Below the pieces are notes generated by a model, which saw only the letters and a list, made by a program, of their open reading frames with translations, ran no database searches and was not told the DNA's origin. The position numbers and the translations under genes were made by a program. Below, piece after piece: positions 34,486 to 43,059 of a DNA stretch of 64,000 nt. Source of the stretch: Pseudomaricurvus alkylphenolicus (GTDB taxonomy: Bacteria; Pseudomonadota; Gammaproteobacteria; Pseudomonadales; Cellvibrionaceae); the NCBI RefSeq assembly GCF_011683955.1, contig NZ_JAAQPI010000005.1, forward strand, positions 248,001 through 312,000. Direction: 5' to 3'. How positions within the stretch are numbered: position 1 is the stretch's first letter; each line of letters begins with the position of its first letter.

Positions 34486-35256
34486 ATGCACACACTGGAT
34501 AATAAAATTGCGGTGATTACGGGCGGTACCAGCGGAATTGGTCTGGCGGTTGCCAGGAATTTTGTCGCCGCCGGAGCCAGGGTGGTGATCTGTGGCCGAC
34601 GCGATGCTGCCAAGATAGCACAGGAGATCGGTGCTACTGCCAAAGTTCTGGATGTGACTCAAGAAGCACAGGTTGAAACTCTGCTGCAGGAAGTGAGCGC
34701 TGAAGTTGGCAAGATCGATATTCTGGTCAACAACGCGGGTATTGCCGAAGACGGCGATGTTGAAAGTTTCGACTCCGATGCGATGAAGCGCATTATTGAT
34801 ATCAATCTGTTCGGTCCCTGGTATCTCCTCAAACATGCTCCCTGCCACATGAATGACGGTGGCTCTATTATCAATACCGGTTCAGTGGCCGGTTCGGGCA
34901 TAACGCACGCCGGTTCCGGTGCCTATTCCGCCAGCAAGGCGGGGCTGTCTTACCTGGCTCGTACCAGCGCTATTGAACTCGCCCCCCGAGGTATTCGGGT
35001 TAATACCGTCTGCCCGGCTGTCATTGCCGGTACCGGCATGATGGGTGAAGACGACGGCGGTGCCGAGGCTCAGTTTATGGGTGCGCTGACCGCGCTTGGC
35101 CGCATGGGACGGCAGGATGAGGTCGTGGGCATTTATAACTTTCTGGCCAGCGATGCCTCCACCTTTATTACCGGCCAGGACGTTCGTGTTGATGGCGGCA
35201 TGACGGCGGGAATCGGCTTGCCGATTTTCGCCGCCCTCTCTGGCGAATCTCTCTAA
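34486..35256 (+). CDS. Short-chain dehydrogenase/reductase
   Basis: A 256-residue classical SDR: TGGTSGIGLAVARNF (about 12-26), VNNAGIAEDGD (about 82-92), serine in NTGSVAGSG, the YSASK catalytic pair, and GQDVRVDGGMTAG at the end. The ATG at 34486 follows GGGAGGA at ideal spacing. First gene of the five-gene unit SDR, E1-alpha, E1-beta, E2, aldehyde dehydrogenase; the next start is 34 bp away. It probably oxidises a hydroxyl on the same substrate that the dehydrogenase complex later cleaves. An acetoin/diol-type chemistry is one possibility but unproven. Confidence 0.92.
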   Translation: MHTLDNKIAVITGGTSGIGLAVARNFVAAGARVVICGRRDAAKIAQEIGATAKVLDVTQEAQVETLLQEVSAEVGKIDILVNNAGIAEDGDVESFDSDAMKRIIDINLFGPWYLLKHAPCHMNDGGSIINTGSVAGSGITHAGSGAYSASKAGLSYLARTSAIELAPRGIRVNTVCPAVIAGTGMMGEDDGGAEAQFMGALTALGRMGRQDEVVGIYNFLASDASTFITGQDVRVDGGMTAGIGLPIFAALSGESL

Positions 35257-35289
35257 GTCGTGCAACGGATCCAAGCAGGAAGTGACATT

Positions 35290-36294
35290 GTGAACACCGC
35301 ATTAAAAACCACCACGCTCAGTCATGAACAAAAGGTCAAACTCTTTACCAATCTGGTGAGGGGCAACCACTACGACAAGATGATGTATCGCCGCATGATG
35401 CAGGGCAAGTTGATCGGCTTTTACCATCCTGCAGAGGGTGGTGTGGCACCAGGGGTCGGCGCCTGCAGCTTTCTCAATCAGGACGACAACCTCAATCCCC
35501 ATCATCGCGGTCACGGAATCATCCATATGATCAGCAAGGGAGTGGACGTTCGAACCTTCCTGGCTGAGCACACCGGTAAGGACACTGGTTGTTGTAAGGG
35601 GCGTTCCGCCTGGCACTTTTCTTACCCCGAACACAAGGTATACCAGCAGTCGGGCTTTATCGGTCACAACTTTGCTCCCACCGTGGGCTGGGGCTGGGCA
35701 GCCAAACGTCGTGGCAAAGGGCAGGTGGTGATGAACTGCTCCGGCGATGGTTCTTACGGAGAAGGCCGTGCCCATGAGTCTTTGTTAATGGCACAAAACT
35801 GGAAGCTTCCAGTGATTTTCTTCTGTGAAAACAACTCCATGGCGATCTTTGCGTCCGCAGAAGAAATGCACCCTCTGCCGGATATCTCCTCCCTGGCGCA
35901 GGGATTTGGTATGCCCGCCATGGTGGTTGATGGCCAGGATGTGTTCGCCGTGGCTGAGGCTGCTCTAGTTGCCATCGATCGGGCGCGACGCGGCGAAGGA
36001 CCGACGTTTGTCGAATGTAAGACACAGCGCTTTAAAGAACACGATATTGGCACCCCTGACCTGCGTGGCTGGGAAGAGCGCAGTGACGAAGAACATCAGC
36101 AAATGCGCAACCGCGAGCCGGTAACTCTGGCCACGGAAAAGGTGCTGGCAGACGACGTGTTAACCCAATTGCAAATCGAGGACATCCACGAAGCGGCGCT
36201 AAGAGAAATCGAAGAGGTCGAAGCCTTTGCCGACAACAGTGAGATCGCTAATCCCACCGAAGAAGAATTGATGGCAGCCGTTTTTGCTGACTGA
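35290..36294 (+). CDS. 2-oxoacid/acetoin dehydrogenase E1, alpha subunit
   Basis: A 334-residue ThDP-binding E1-alpha. The ThDP motif runs from GDGSYGEGRAHESLLMAQNW (about 156-175) to FFCENN. HHRGHGIIHMISKG (about 75-88) matches the conserved HRGHG block of acetoin and branched-chain E1-alphas, and KDTGCCKGRSAWH matches the 'GxxxGxGGSMH' block only loosely, with a double cysteine. The start is a GTG at 35290 with AGGAAG seven bases upstream; an earlier GTG at 35260 has no ribosome site. It works with the E1-beta encoded 25 bp later and the E2 beyond it. Confidence 0.9.
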   Translation: MNTALKTTTLSHEQKVKLFTNLVRGNHYDKMMYRRMMQGKLIGFYHPAEGGVAPGVGACSFLNQDDNLNPHHRGHGIIHMISKGVDVRTFLAEHTGKDTGCCKGRSAWHFSYPEHKVYQQSGFIGHNFAPTVGWGWAAKRRGKGQVVMNCSGDGSYGEGRAHESLLMAQNWKLPVIFFCENNSMAIFASAEEMHPLPDISSLAQGFGMPAMVVDGQDVFAVAEAALVAIDRARRGEGPTFVECKTQRFKEHDIGTPDLRGWEERSDEEHQQMRNREPVTLATEKVLADDVLTQLQIEDIHEAALREIEEVEAFADNSEIANPTEEELMAAVFAD

Positions 36295-36319
36295 CCCGCT
36301 GCCAACCGGAGAATAAATC

Positions 36320-37297
36320 ATGAGAACTTTGACGCTGATTGATGCCATCAAAGAGGCTTACCAGGAAGAGCTGCGCCGGGACGATGACGTCTTTATGGTG
36401 GGCCAGGATATTCGCGGTGGGATTTTTCCGCATACCAAGGGACTGGTGGAAGAATTCGGATCTGATCGTATCCTGGATACACCCATCGCCGAGTCCGGTA
36501 TGTATGGCGTGGCACTGGGAGCGGCCCAGGAAGGTATGCGGCCAATCGTTGATTTTATGTTTGGCGGATTTTCCTATGTAACTTTTTCTGAATGCTCGGT
36601 GACCACCGGTCAATATCATTTCTTGCACGGCTCCCAGAGAGCCCTGCCGATCACCATGACGGCGGGCGTGGGCACCGGCCAGCGCCTGGCCAACGATCAC
36701 GCCATGAGCATACACGGCACTTTTGCCCATCATCCGGGCATCAAGGTTGCCATGCCTTCGACGCCCTATGATGCCAAAGGCATGTTCAAGGCGGCCATTC
36801 GGGATAACAATCCGGTGATGATTCCCTGGCATATGGGCATCATGATGCTGAAGGGTGAGGTGCCGGAGGAGGATTATGTGGTGCCCCTGGGGGTAGCCGA
36901 TATCAAACGAGAGGGAACCGACGTTACGGTGCTGGCCAACAGCCTGCAGCTGCAAAATGCACTAAAAGTCGCGGACAAATTGCACGGCGAGGGCATCAGT
37001 TGTGAGGTAATCGATCCGCGCTCGTTTGTGCCCTTTGATTTGGAAACGGTGCTACGTTCGCTGGAAAAAACCAACCGACTGGTTGTGGTTGACGAGGACT
37101 GGGAGTCGGGCTCGTTTGCCAATACCGTATCCGCCAAGGTGATGGAGCAGGGATTTGATTTGCTCGATGCCCCGGTAACGCGAGTCACTTTGCCGGATAT
37201 GCCTGTGCCGGGTGGATATATGGAGGATTATATTGCTCCCAACGTCAACAAAATTGAAGCGGCCATTCGTAGCGTGTTGGCCCGTATTGCGGCTTGA
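36320..37297 (+). CDS. 2-oxoacid/acetoin dehydrogenase E1, beta subunit
   Basis: A 325-residue transketolase-like E1-beta. It begins with the typical LTLIDAIKEAYQEELRRDDD and DDVFMVGQDIRGGIF. DTPIAESGMYGVALGAAQEG carries the conserved glutamate that activates ThDP. PITMTAGVGTGQRLANDHAMS replaces the common RxPxGGG...HSQ loop of pyruvate and acetoin E1-betas, indicating a divergent substrate class. The C-domain ends with VPGGYMEDYIAPNVNKIEAA. CGGAG precedes the ATG. It forms the alpha2-beta2 E1 with the upstream subunit. Confidence 0.92.
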   Translation: MRTLTLIDAIKEAYQEELRRDDDVFMVGQDIRGGIFPHTKGLVEEFGSDRILDTPIAESGMYGVALGAAQEGMRPIVDFMFGGFSYVTFSECSVTTGQYHFLHGSQRALPITMTAGVGTGQRLANDHAMSIHGTFAHHPGIKVAMPSTPYDAKGMFKAAIRDNNPVMIPWHMGIMMLKGEVPEEDYVVPLGVADIKREGTDVTVLANSLQLQNALKVADKLHGEGISCEVIDPRSFVPFDLETVLRSLEKTNRLVVVDEDWESGSFANTVSAKVMEQGFDLLDAPVTRVTLPDMPVPGGYMEDYIAPNVNKIEAAIRSVLARIAA

Positions 37298-37308
37298 GGA
37301 GAAAAATC

Positions 37309-38604
37309 ATGGGAATTGCTTACACCATGCCCAAGCTGGCAATGGCGATGAATGAGGGCACTATCAACGAGTGGTTGGTTCAGCATGGCGCCAAGGTGCA
37401 GAAGGGCCAGCAGATTATGAATGTGGAAACCGAGAAGGTATCCTACGAATGCGAATCGCCTGAAGAAGGGTTCTTGTGCATTGTGGTGCCCGAAGGAGAA
37501 ACAGTGCCCTGTGATACCACCATTGCTCATTTCTGTGCCAGTGAGGAAGAGGTTAACAACCTGCTGGGTGAAAACGACTCATCCGCGCCGTCGCCAGAGA
37601 CTGATGCGCAAACTTCAGAATCGACTGTGGATGAATCTGCGGACGCAAGCGCAACCAGAACGCCGCTCGAATCCGTTGTTGACAAAGGCTACGAAGCAGG
37701 TCGAGTGAAGTCTTCACCCGTGGCACGCAAGCTGGCCCGTGAAAATAATCTGGATATTACCCGGATTGAGGGAACCGGCCCCGGTGGTCGCATCATAAAA
37801 TGCGATGTGCTTGCAGCCGTAGAGAATCGCATTGAGCCTTCTCAGGCGACCTCTGCATCGCCATTGGCAGTTCCCCCTACGGAAGGGACCAACGTCAAAG
37901 CCCGAATTCCCATCAAAGGCATGCGTAAGACCATCGCCGACCGTATGCAACAGAGTTTGCAAACAACGGCGCAGCTGTCGTCCAACTGGGAATCCGACGT
38001 TACCGACCTGTTGGCCCTGAGGCAACGATTTGTGCAACGGCAGGAACAGCTGGGTACCAAGGTTTCGGTAAACGCCTTTTTAATCAAAGCTATTTGTTGC
38101 GCCATAAAACAGGTACCCATTGCCAATGCCTGCCGGGAAGGTGATGAAGTTGTGATCTATGATTCGGTCAATATGGGAATCGCTATTGCGGTGCCCGGTA
38201 CCACTGAATTTGACAGCGGTCTTATGGTTGCTGTGTTGCATGGGGTGGAGCGTATGGGCGTGGCGGAAATTGATCTTGAGATGAAAGCGTTAATCGGTCG
38301 GGTCAGAAACGGCGAGGCCCGCCCGGAGGATTTGTCCGGCTCGACCATTACAATGTCTTCCACAGCGGGTATTGCACCTCCGGGTATGACGGCAACTCCA
38401 GTATTGAATCTGCCCAATGTCGGCCTGGTTGGCCCTTCCACACCGCAGCAGAAACCGGTGATTTATAATGGAGAAATGGTGGCGCGCACTATGTTGCCCA
38501 TGAGTTTTACCTTTGATCACAGTGCAATGGATGGAGAGCCCGCAGCGCGATTTATGTCTGCATTGCATGAAGTCCTGGAGACGCCCGAACTGATGTTGGC
38601 CTAA
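37309..38604 (+). CDS. 2-oxoacid dehydrogenase E2 (dihydrolipoamide acyltransferase)
   Basis: A 431-residue E2. The lipoyl domain is at residues 1-80, with the modified lysine in METEKVSYE-type context (VETEKVSYECESPEEG, about 42-57). An acidic linker (about 85-125) is followed by the peripheral-subunit-binding domain (SSPVARKLARENNLDITRIE, about 134-153, then GTGPGGRIIKCDV). The catalytic domain (about 200-431) ends with FDHSAMDGEPAARFM, which has the catalytic histidine and DG. It has one lipoyl domain, as in acetoin and branched-chain complexes. It is 11 bp after E1-beta. No E3 gene is present in the window, so the complex must borrow a shared E3. Confidence 0.93.
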   Translation: MGIAYTMPKLAMAMNEGTINEWLVQHGAKVQKGQQIMNVETEKVSYECESPEEGFLCIVVPEGETVPCDTTIAHFCASEEEVNNLLGENDSSAPSPETDAQTSESTVDESADASATRTPLESVVDKGYEAGRVKSSPVARKLARENNLDITRIEGTGPGGRIIKCDVLAAVENRIEPSQATSASPLAVPPTEGTNVKARIPIKGMRKTIADRMQQSLQTTAQLSSNWESDVTDLLALRQRFVQRQEQLGTKVSVNAFLIKAICCAIKQVPIANACREGDEVVIYDSVNMGIAIAVPGTTEFDSGLMVAVLHGVERMGVAEIDLEMKALIGRVRNGEARPEDLSGSTITMSSTAGIAPPGMTATPVLNLPNVGLVGPSTPQQKPVIYNGEMVARTMLPMSFTFDHSAMDGEPAARFMSALHEVLETPELMLA

Positions 38605-38615
38605 GGGGTATTATT

Positions 38616-40121
38616 GTGGATTCATTGATTCAAAAATTACTGTGCAAGTACGGAGCAACCGGAGAAACCCATCGATTCTTTGGTCAGCATCACAAAATGT
38701 ATATCAACGGTGAGTTTACTGACGCCAGTGATGGTTCGATGTCTGAGGTGTTGGAGCCCTGTACTGAAGCACTGCTTGCCAGAGTTCCTGCGGCCAGCAC
38801 CGAGGACGTCGATCGCGCGGTGGCCGCCGCTCGTTATGCATTTGATCAGGGCGAGTGGTCTAACTGGAAGCCGGCTCAACGTGAACGGCTGCTCAATTGT
38901 TTGGCGGATCTGGTTGAAGAAAACGCCCAGACGATAGCCGAAATCGAATCCCTGGATGCCGGCAAAGCCATCGAGGGTTGCAAGGCGGTAGACATCGCCG
39001 GCTCCGTTGACCTGCTGCGCTATATGGCAGGTTGGGCACGCAATATTGAGGGCAGTACTCGCCAGGTATCTGCTCCCGGTGAACATTTTGCTTGTACTTT
39101 AAAGCAACCGATCGGTGTGGTCGCGGCTATTGTACCCTGGAACTGGCCATTTAATATGGCCATTTGGAAGTTGGCGGCGCCGCTGGCGACGGGTTGTACC
39201 CTTGTGCTTAAGCCTGCACAAATTACACCGTTGAGCATGTTGTTTTTTGCCGGGCTGTGTGAACAAGCCGGCGTTCCCAAAGGGGTGATTAATATCATTA
39301 CGGGTAAAGGCAGCAGTGTCGGCAATGCACTGGTGGCGCACCCCAACGTAAACAAAGTATCTTTCACGGGTTCGACGCCCGTGGGTAAAACCGTGGCAAA
39401 AGCAGCAATGGACAATATTAACCCGGTCACTCTGGAGCTGGGCGGTAAGTCACCCATGGTGGTTTTTGAGGATGCCGACATTGATCAGGTGGTTGAAGCC
39501 ACCCAGCAGAGTATCTTTTTTAATACCGGTCAGGTTTGCAGCGGCGGTTCTCGGTTGTACGTGCATCGTTCCATTTATGAAGAGGTGATTGAGGCGGTAG
39601 CAGATCGTGCAGAGGTGATGAAAATCGGTTTTTCCCTTGACCCGTCAACGGAGATGGGTCCGGCTATTTCGGCGGATCAGCAAAGCACGGTTCTGGACTA
39701 TATCGAAGTGGGGCGTGAAGAAGGGGCTCGTCTGGTGTGTGGTGGGCACCGCCCGGATGACGCCGGTTACTTTGTGCAGCCAACGATCTTCGCAGACTGT
39801 AACAACAATATGCGTATTGTGCAGGAGGAGATTTTTGGTCCCGTATTGGCGGTGATCCCCTTCGATACCGAGGAGGAGGCGCTTGAGCTGGCCAATGACA
39901 ATATCTATGGTCTGGCGGCGAGCGTGTTTACCAGGGATTTTTCCCGTGCGATGCGATGTGTGCAAAGGCTTGAGGCTGGGACTGTCTGGGTAAACACCCA
40001 CGATATGATTGACAGCAATACCCCGTTTGGCGGGGTAAAACAGTCGGGTTTTGGTAAAGACTTGGGGCCTGAGCAATTGGAGCATTTTCTTGAGACCAAA
40101 TCTGTTTGGATGACGTTATAA
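38616..40121 (+). CDS. NAD(P)-dependent aldehyde dehydrogenase
   Basis: A 501-residue aldehyde dehydrogenase. The cofactor segment is VPWNWPFNMAIWKLAAPLAT (about 170-189), GSTPVGK the Rossmann glycine turn, LELGGKSPMVVFEDAD the catalytic glutamate block, and FFNTGQVCSGGSRLYVHRSI holds the catalytic cysteine. EEIFGPVLAVIPF and NTPFGGVKQSGFGKD complete the family pattern. The start is a GTG at 38616 behind AAGGGG, 11 bp after E2. Its place at the operon end suggests it oxidises the aldehyde released when the E1/E2 complex or an associated step splits the substrate. Confidence 0.93.
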   Translation: MDSLIQKLLCKYGATGETHRFFGQHHKMYINGEFTDASDGSMSEVLEPCTEALLARVPAASTEDVDRAVAAARYAFDQGEWSNWKPAQRERLLNCLADLVEENAQTIAEIESLDAGKAIEGCKAVDIAGSVDLLRYMAGWARNIEGSTRQVSAPGEHFACTLKQPIGVVAAIVPWNWPFNMAIWKLAAPLATGCTLVLKPAQITPLSMLFFAGLCEQAGVPKGVINIITGKGSSVGNALVAHPNVNKVSFTGSTPVGKTVAKAAMDNINPVTLELGGKSPMVVFEDADIDQVVEATQQSIFFNTGQVCSGGSRLYVHRSIYEEVIEAVADRAEVMKIGFSLDPSTEMGPAISADQQSTVLDYIEVGREEGARLVCGGHRPDDAGYFVQPTIFADCNNNMRIVQEEIFGPVLAVIPFDTEEEALELANDNIYGLAASVFTRDFSRAMRCVQRLEAGTVWVNTHDMIDSNTPFGGVKQSGFGKDLGPEQLEHFLETKSVWMTL

Positions 40122-40234
40122 CCCCCCGATAGAAAATTATTGGCAATAAAATGGACACATCAGGTAATCGGGTGCTTGCTGCAGTCTGTTAAGCTGGTTA
40201 TTCCGTCAATAGCTGCTTCAAGGCAGGGTTATCT

Positions 40235-41044
40235 ATGCATGCACTTCTGTGGATTCTCGGTGCTCTGCTGCTGTTAAGTGGTTCTGCGAGCACCGGAGCT
40301 GACAATCAGGGTCTCAGGTTACACATGGCGGGGGTTGAATACCGTAAACCATTCGAATATCTGGAGGGCGGTGAAGTCAAGGGTGTCAGCATTGATATCG
40401 CCCGTGCCGTCTTTGCTGATATGGGGGTTGATGTGTCTATTGAACTGCTGCCCCTCAGACGGTTAATTCGGGATCTCAAGACTGGCCGCATCGACGGCAG
40501 TGTAATCTGGGTGCCGGAACTTGACGCGATGGTGGACGGTGTTATTCGCACAGGTGTACCTCACTACTATTCACGAACCAGCTTTTTTGCGCTCAAGAAT
40601 ATCCCGCTAAACTTGGATCGAGCGTTTGGCAGCTACCGGCTAGGAATTATGGGGCCGACCGAGAACGTCCGCGTGCGCTTTCCCGACTCTCACATCGTGT
40701 CCTACAAAGACGACTACCTTCTTGTCAAAGCGCTTAAACGCGGTCGCGTTGATATCATCGCACTTGAAGATGCTGTTATCGACGAAGTGGCGAAAACGCT
40801 GAAGATTGCAGACCAGATCACCCATGTGGCGCTGGAGACTTATCTGCGATCATACGCGGCGTTTTCGTTCAATGCGCTGGGGCTGAGAGCAGAAAATTAT
40901 CGACGGCGCTATGAACGCAGTCTTCTCAAATTGAAGCGCTCCGGCGTGATCAGAAATATCCTTGATCGGTACAGTGACCTTAGTCACTACAGTCACTATG
41001 GCGAGACAATGACAGAAACCCTGATCGCCACACACCTGAAATAG
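40235..41044 (+). CDS. Periplasmic binding-like protein (SBP_bac_3 fold)
   Basis: A 269-residue exported protein. Signal peptide 1-22 (LLWILGALLLLSGSASTGA), then a type-2 periplasmic-binding fold: PFEYLEGGEVKGVSIDIARA (about 39-58), LRRLIRDLKTGRIDGSVIWV (about 77-96) and LVKALKRGRVDIIALEDAVI (about 162-181). This matches the family 3 extracellular solute-binding class, in the short non-ABC form that often stands alone in marine Gammaproteobacteria. No permease or ATPase gene is near, so an ABC uptake role is doubtful. A signalling or orphan binding role is possible. Confidence 0.82.
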   Translation: MHALLWILGALLLLSGSASTGADNQGLRLHMAGVEYRKPFEYLEGGEVKGVSIDIARAVFADMGVDVSIELLPLRRLIRDLKTGRIDGSVIWVPELDAMVDGVIRTGVPHYYSRTSFFALKNIPLNLDRAFGSYRLGIMGPTENVRVRFPDSHIVSYKDDYLLVKALKRGRVDIIALEDAVIDEVAKTLKIADQITHVALETYLRSYAAFSFNALGLRAENYRRRYERSLLKLKRSGVIRNILDRYSDLSHYSHYGETMTETLIATHLK

Positions 41045-41221
41045 CAGGTATTCGATAGGCTGGTGGTTCTATTATCCTATGCGGCCAAACGATTAACATC
41101 GCCATTTATCGCCATTGTGCGATGGTCTTCATCTTCAGTACGCTGGTGCAAGCGTTCGATAACACTTCAGGAGATTCAGTCCATGGCTCGTATACCCGCA
41201 CAGCGACTACAAACATACCGA

Positions 41222-41987
41222 AAATTTCCGGCCGGCGTGGTAAATGTGCTGGCGGAAAATTATGGCCGCCGGTGCTGATAGTCTTAAACAGCTGACACTG
41301 GAGCTCGGTGGCAATGACGCGGGTATTGTATTGGACGATGCTGATCCGAAAGAGGTGGCACCGGGGATTTTTGCTACCGCGTTTATGAATAGTGGCCAGG
41401 TGTGCGCGGCCCTCAAGCGCCTCTATGTACACGACAGTATTTACGACGCCGTGTGCGATGAGGTTGCCAGTCTGGCCAAGGCCGCAGTTGTTGGAGACGG
41501 TGCAGATCCTCGAACCCAGTTTGGCCCGGTACAAAACCGGGCGCAATATGAAAAGGTCTGTGCCTATATCAACGATGCCAAAGCTAACGGTAAGGTGATT
41601 GCCGGTGGAATGATTCCGGAGGGGCCTGGATTCGTGTTGCCACTGACGGTGGTACGCGATATTGAGGATGGAACTGCGGTGGTGGATGAAGAGCCTTTTG
41701 GGCCTATTTTGCCGATTCTTCGCTATAGTGATCTTGATGATGCCATCAGACGAGCCAATGGGTCTGAGTTCGGGTTGGGTGGGTCCGTGTGGTCTTCCAA
41801 TGTTCAGCGGGCGCAGGCATTGGCGTCGAGGCTCGAGTGTGGTTCTGCCTGGGTAAACCAGCACGCTGCCTTCGCGCCTAATATACCTTTTCCAACCTGC
41901 AAACAGTCGGGCATTGGCGTGGAGTGGGGAATGGAAGGGTTGGAGCAATTTACCCGCCTGCAGGTTATTAATATCTCCAAACAGTAA
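41222..41987 (+). pseudogene. 5'-truncated aldehyde dehydrogenase
   Basis: The first recognisable residues (FPAGVVNVLAENYG, 41225-41266) are in one frame, and the rest in another, from about 41265: ADSLKQLTLELGGNDAGIVL, MNSGQVCAALKRLYVHDSIY, DEEPFGPILPILRY and PFPTCKQSGIGVEWG. The catalytic glutamate and cysteine remain, but the N-terminal half with the NAD-binding core (about 200-250 residues) is absent, and a frame change splits the start. A short open frame from the ATG at 41244 could make a 247-residue fragment that should not bind NAD. It is not a recent copy of the ALDH at 38616, whose C-half is clearly different. Confidence 0.8.
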
Positions 41988-42013
41988 ACGAGGAAAAAGT
42001 TTTATCCTCGTTT
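41986..42013. terminator. Bidirectional terminator between pseudogene and LysR
   Basis: AAACGAGGA (41986-41994) pairs with TCCTCGTTT (42005-42013) over a 10-base AT-rich loop. Both sides have A- or T-rich flanks, suited to terminating the converging pseudogene and LysR transcripts. Confidence 0.6.
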
Positions 42014-42907
42014 ATATTCAACAATTGCCTCGGCCAGCAGGCGTGCCGGCAGCGTTAACTGGTCAGGGTGGTGATGGACAAGATGGACGGACTGCTGAAC
42101 CGCCATGGGCGGTTCAAGAAGAGTGATCAAACGCCCTTCGCGTAGGTCTTTTCCTACTTCGCTGCCATCAGCCAGGACAATACCCAACCCCAGCTTCGCT
42201 GCGTGAATGGCCTGAAACCCATAGTCCATGTAGAGGTTTTGCTGGTTGCGGTCCGGTTGCAGATGATTTAGCTGAAACCAGCGCTGCCATTGGCTGATGC
42301 GATCGTGAATTAAGGGATAGGCCAACAGATCCTCGGCATTTTGTACAGGCGTATCCGCCCGTACCAGTTTGGGGCTGCAAACTGGAATGTAGGACTCTTG
42401 ATATAGCGGGGTCACCATGCGCAGGGTTTCCACCGGTTCGCCCAAGCATACTGCCACATCAAATTCTGCGGGCAGGGTTTGCTGTCGTGGCGTCAGCGTG
42501 ATCAGACGCAGCGTTATTTCGGGGAAGCGCTGGTGAAACCCGCCCAGCACTTCCATCAGCCAGCCCATGGCGATGGTGGAGGTGGAGGCTACCACCAGCT
42601 CTCCGCTCATGCTTTCGGGATCGAGATAGGCTAACCCATCGGTCAATTCGGCAAAGGCGCTTTGTACGCTCCTCAAAAGTCGATTACCAGCGGTGGTCAG
42701 GCTCAGGCGGTTGTGCTGGCGGTGAAACAGCGCCACTCCTAATTGTTCCTCCAGTTGGCGAACATGACGACTCAGGGCCGTGTGGGAGATGTTCATCTCC
42801 TCGGCGGCGCGGCGGACGTGGCAGTGACGCCCGACGGCTTCAAAGGCCTTGAGAGCGCTGAGGGGTAGGTTACGGAGGGTGAGGGAGGCAGGGCTGGATG
42901 GTTTCAT
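42002..42907 (-). CDS. LysR-family regulator, GcvA/DmlR-like, beside the malate/tartrate dehydrogenase
   Basis: A 301-residue LysR protein. The HTH region is LPLSALKAFEAVGRHCHVRR, then AAEEMNISHTALSRHVRQLE with LGVALFHRQHNRLSLTTAG (about 13-70), the GcvA-like pattern. The effector domain follows (about 98-301). It is divergent from the dehydrogenase gene at 43060 across 152 bp, the same arrangement as dmlR-dmlA of E. coli, where the LysR protein activates D-malate use. The intergenic region has the palindrome GCTTTC-TG-GAAAGC. Confidence 0.9.
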   Translation of the reverse strand: MKPSSPASLTLRNLPLSALKAFEAVGRHCHVRRAAEEMNISHTALSRHVRQLEEQLGVALFHRQHNRLSLTTAGNRLLRSVQSAFAELTDGLAYLDPESMSGELVVASTSTIAMGWLMEVLGGFHQRFPEITLRLITLTPRQQTLPAEFDVAVCLGEPVETLRMVTPLYQESYIPVCSPKLVRADTPVQNAEDLLAYPLIHDRISQWQRWFQLNHLQPDRNQQNLYMDYGFQAIHAAKLGLGIVLADGSEVGKDLREGRLITLLEPPMAVQQSVHLVHHHPDQLTLPARLLAEAIVEYKRG

Positions 42908-42943
42908 GGTGCTTTTTTGTTACCAACTTGGTCTAATATGGCT

Positions 42944-42957
42944 GCTTTCTGGAAAGC
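42944..42957. promoter_or_regulatory. Palindrome in the LysR/dehydrogenase intergenic region
   Basis: GCTTTC-TG-GAAAGC, a perfect 6-bp dyad, 37 bp from the LysR start and 103 bp before the dehydrogenase start. A plausible LysR binding site; a strict T-N11-A match was not confirmed. Confidence 0.4.
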
Positions 42958-43059
42958 ATAGCATTCCATATACTCTTGTCTTGTGGCAACGATAAAATAT
43001 TCTGATTTAGTTTGCTCCATTCACTGTTTCAACATTGATCCGAGATAGAGGACCCACCC

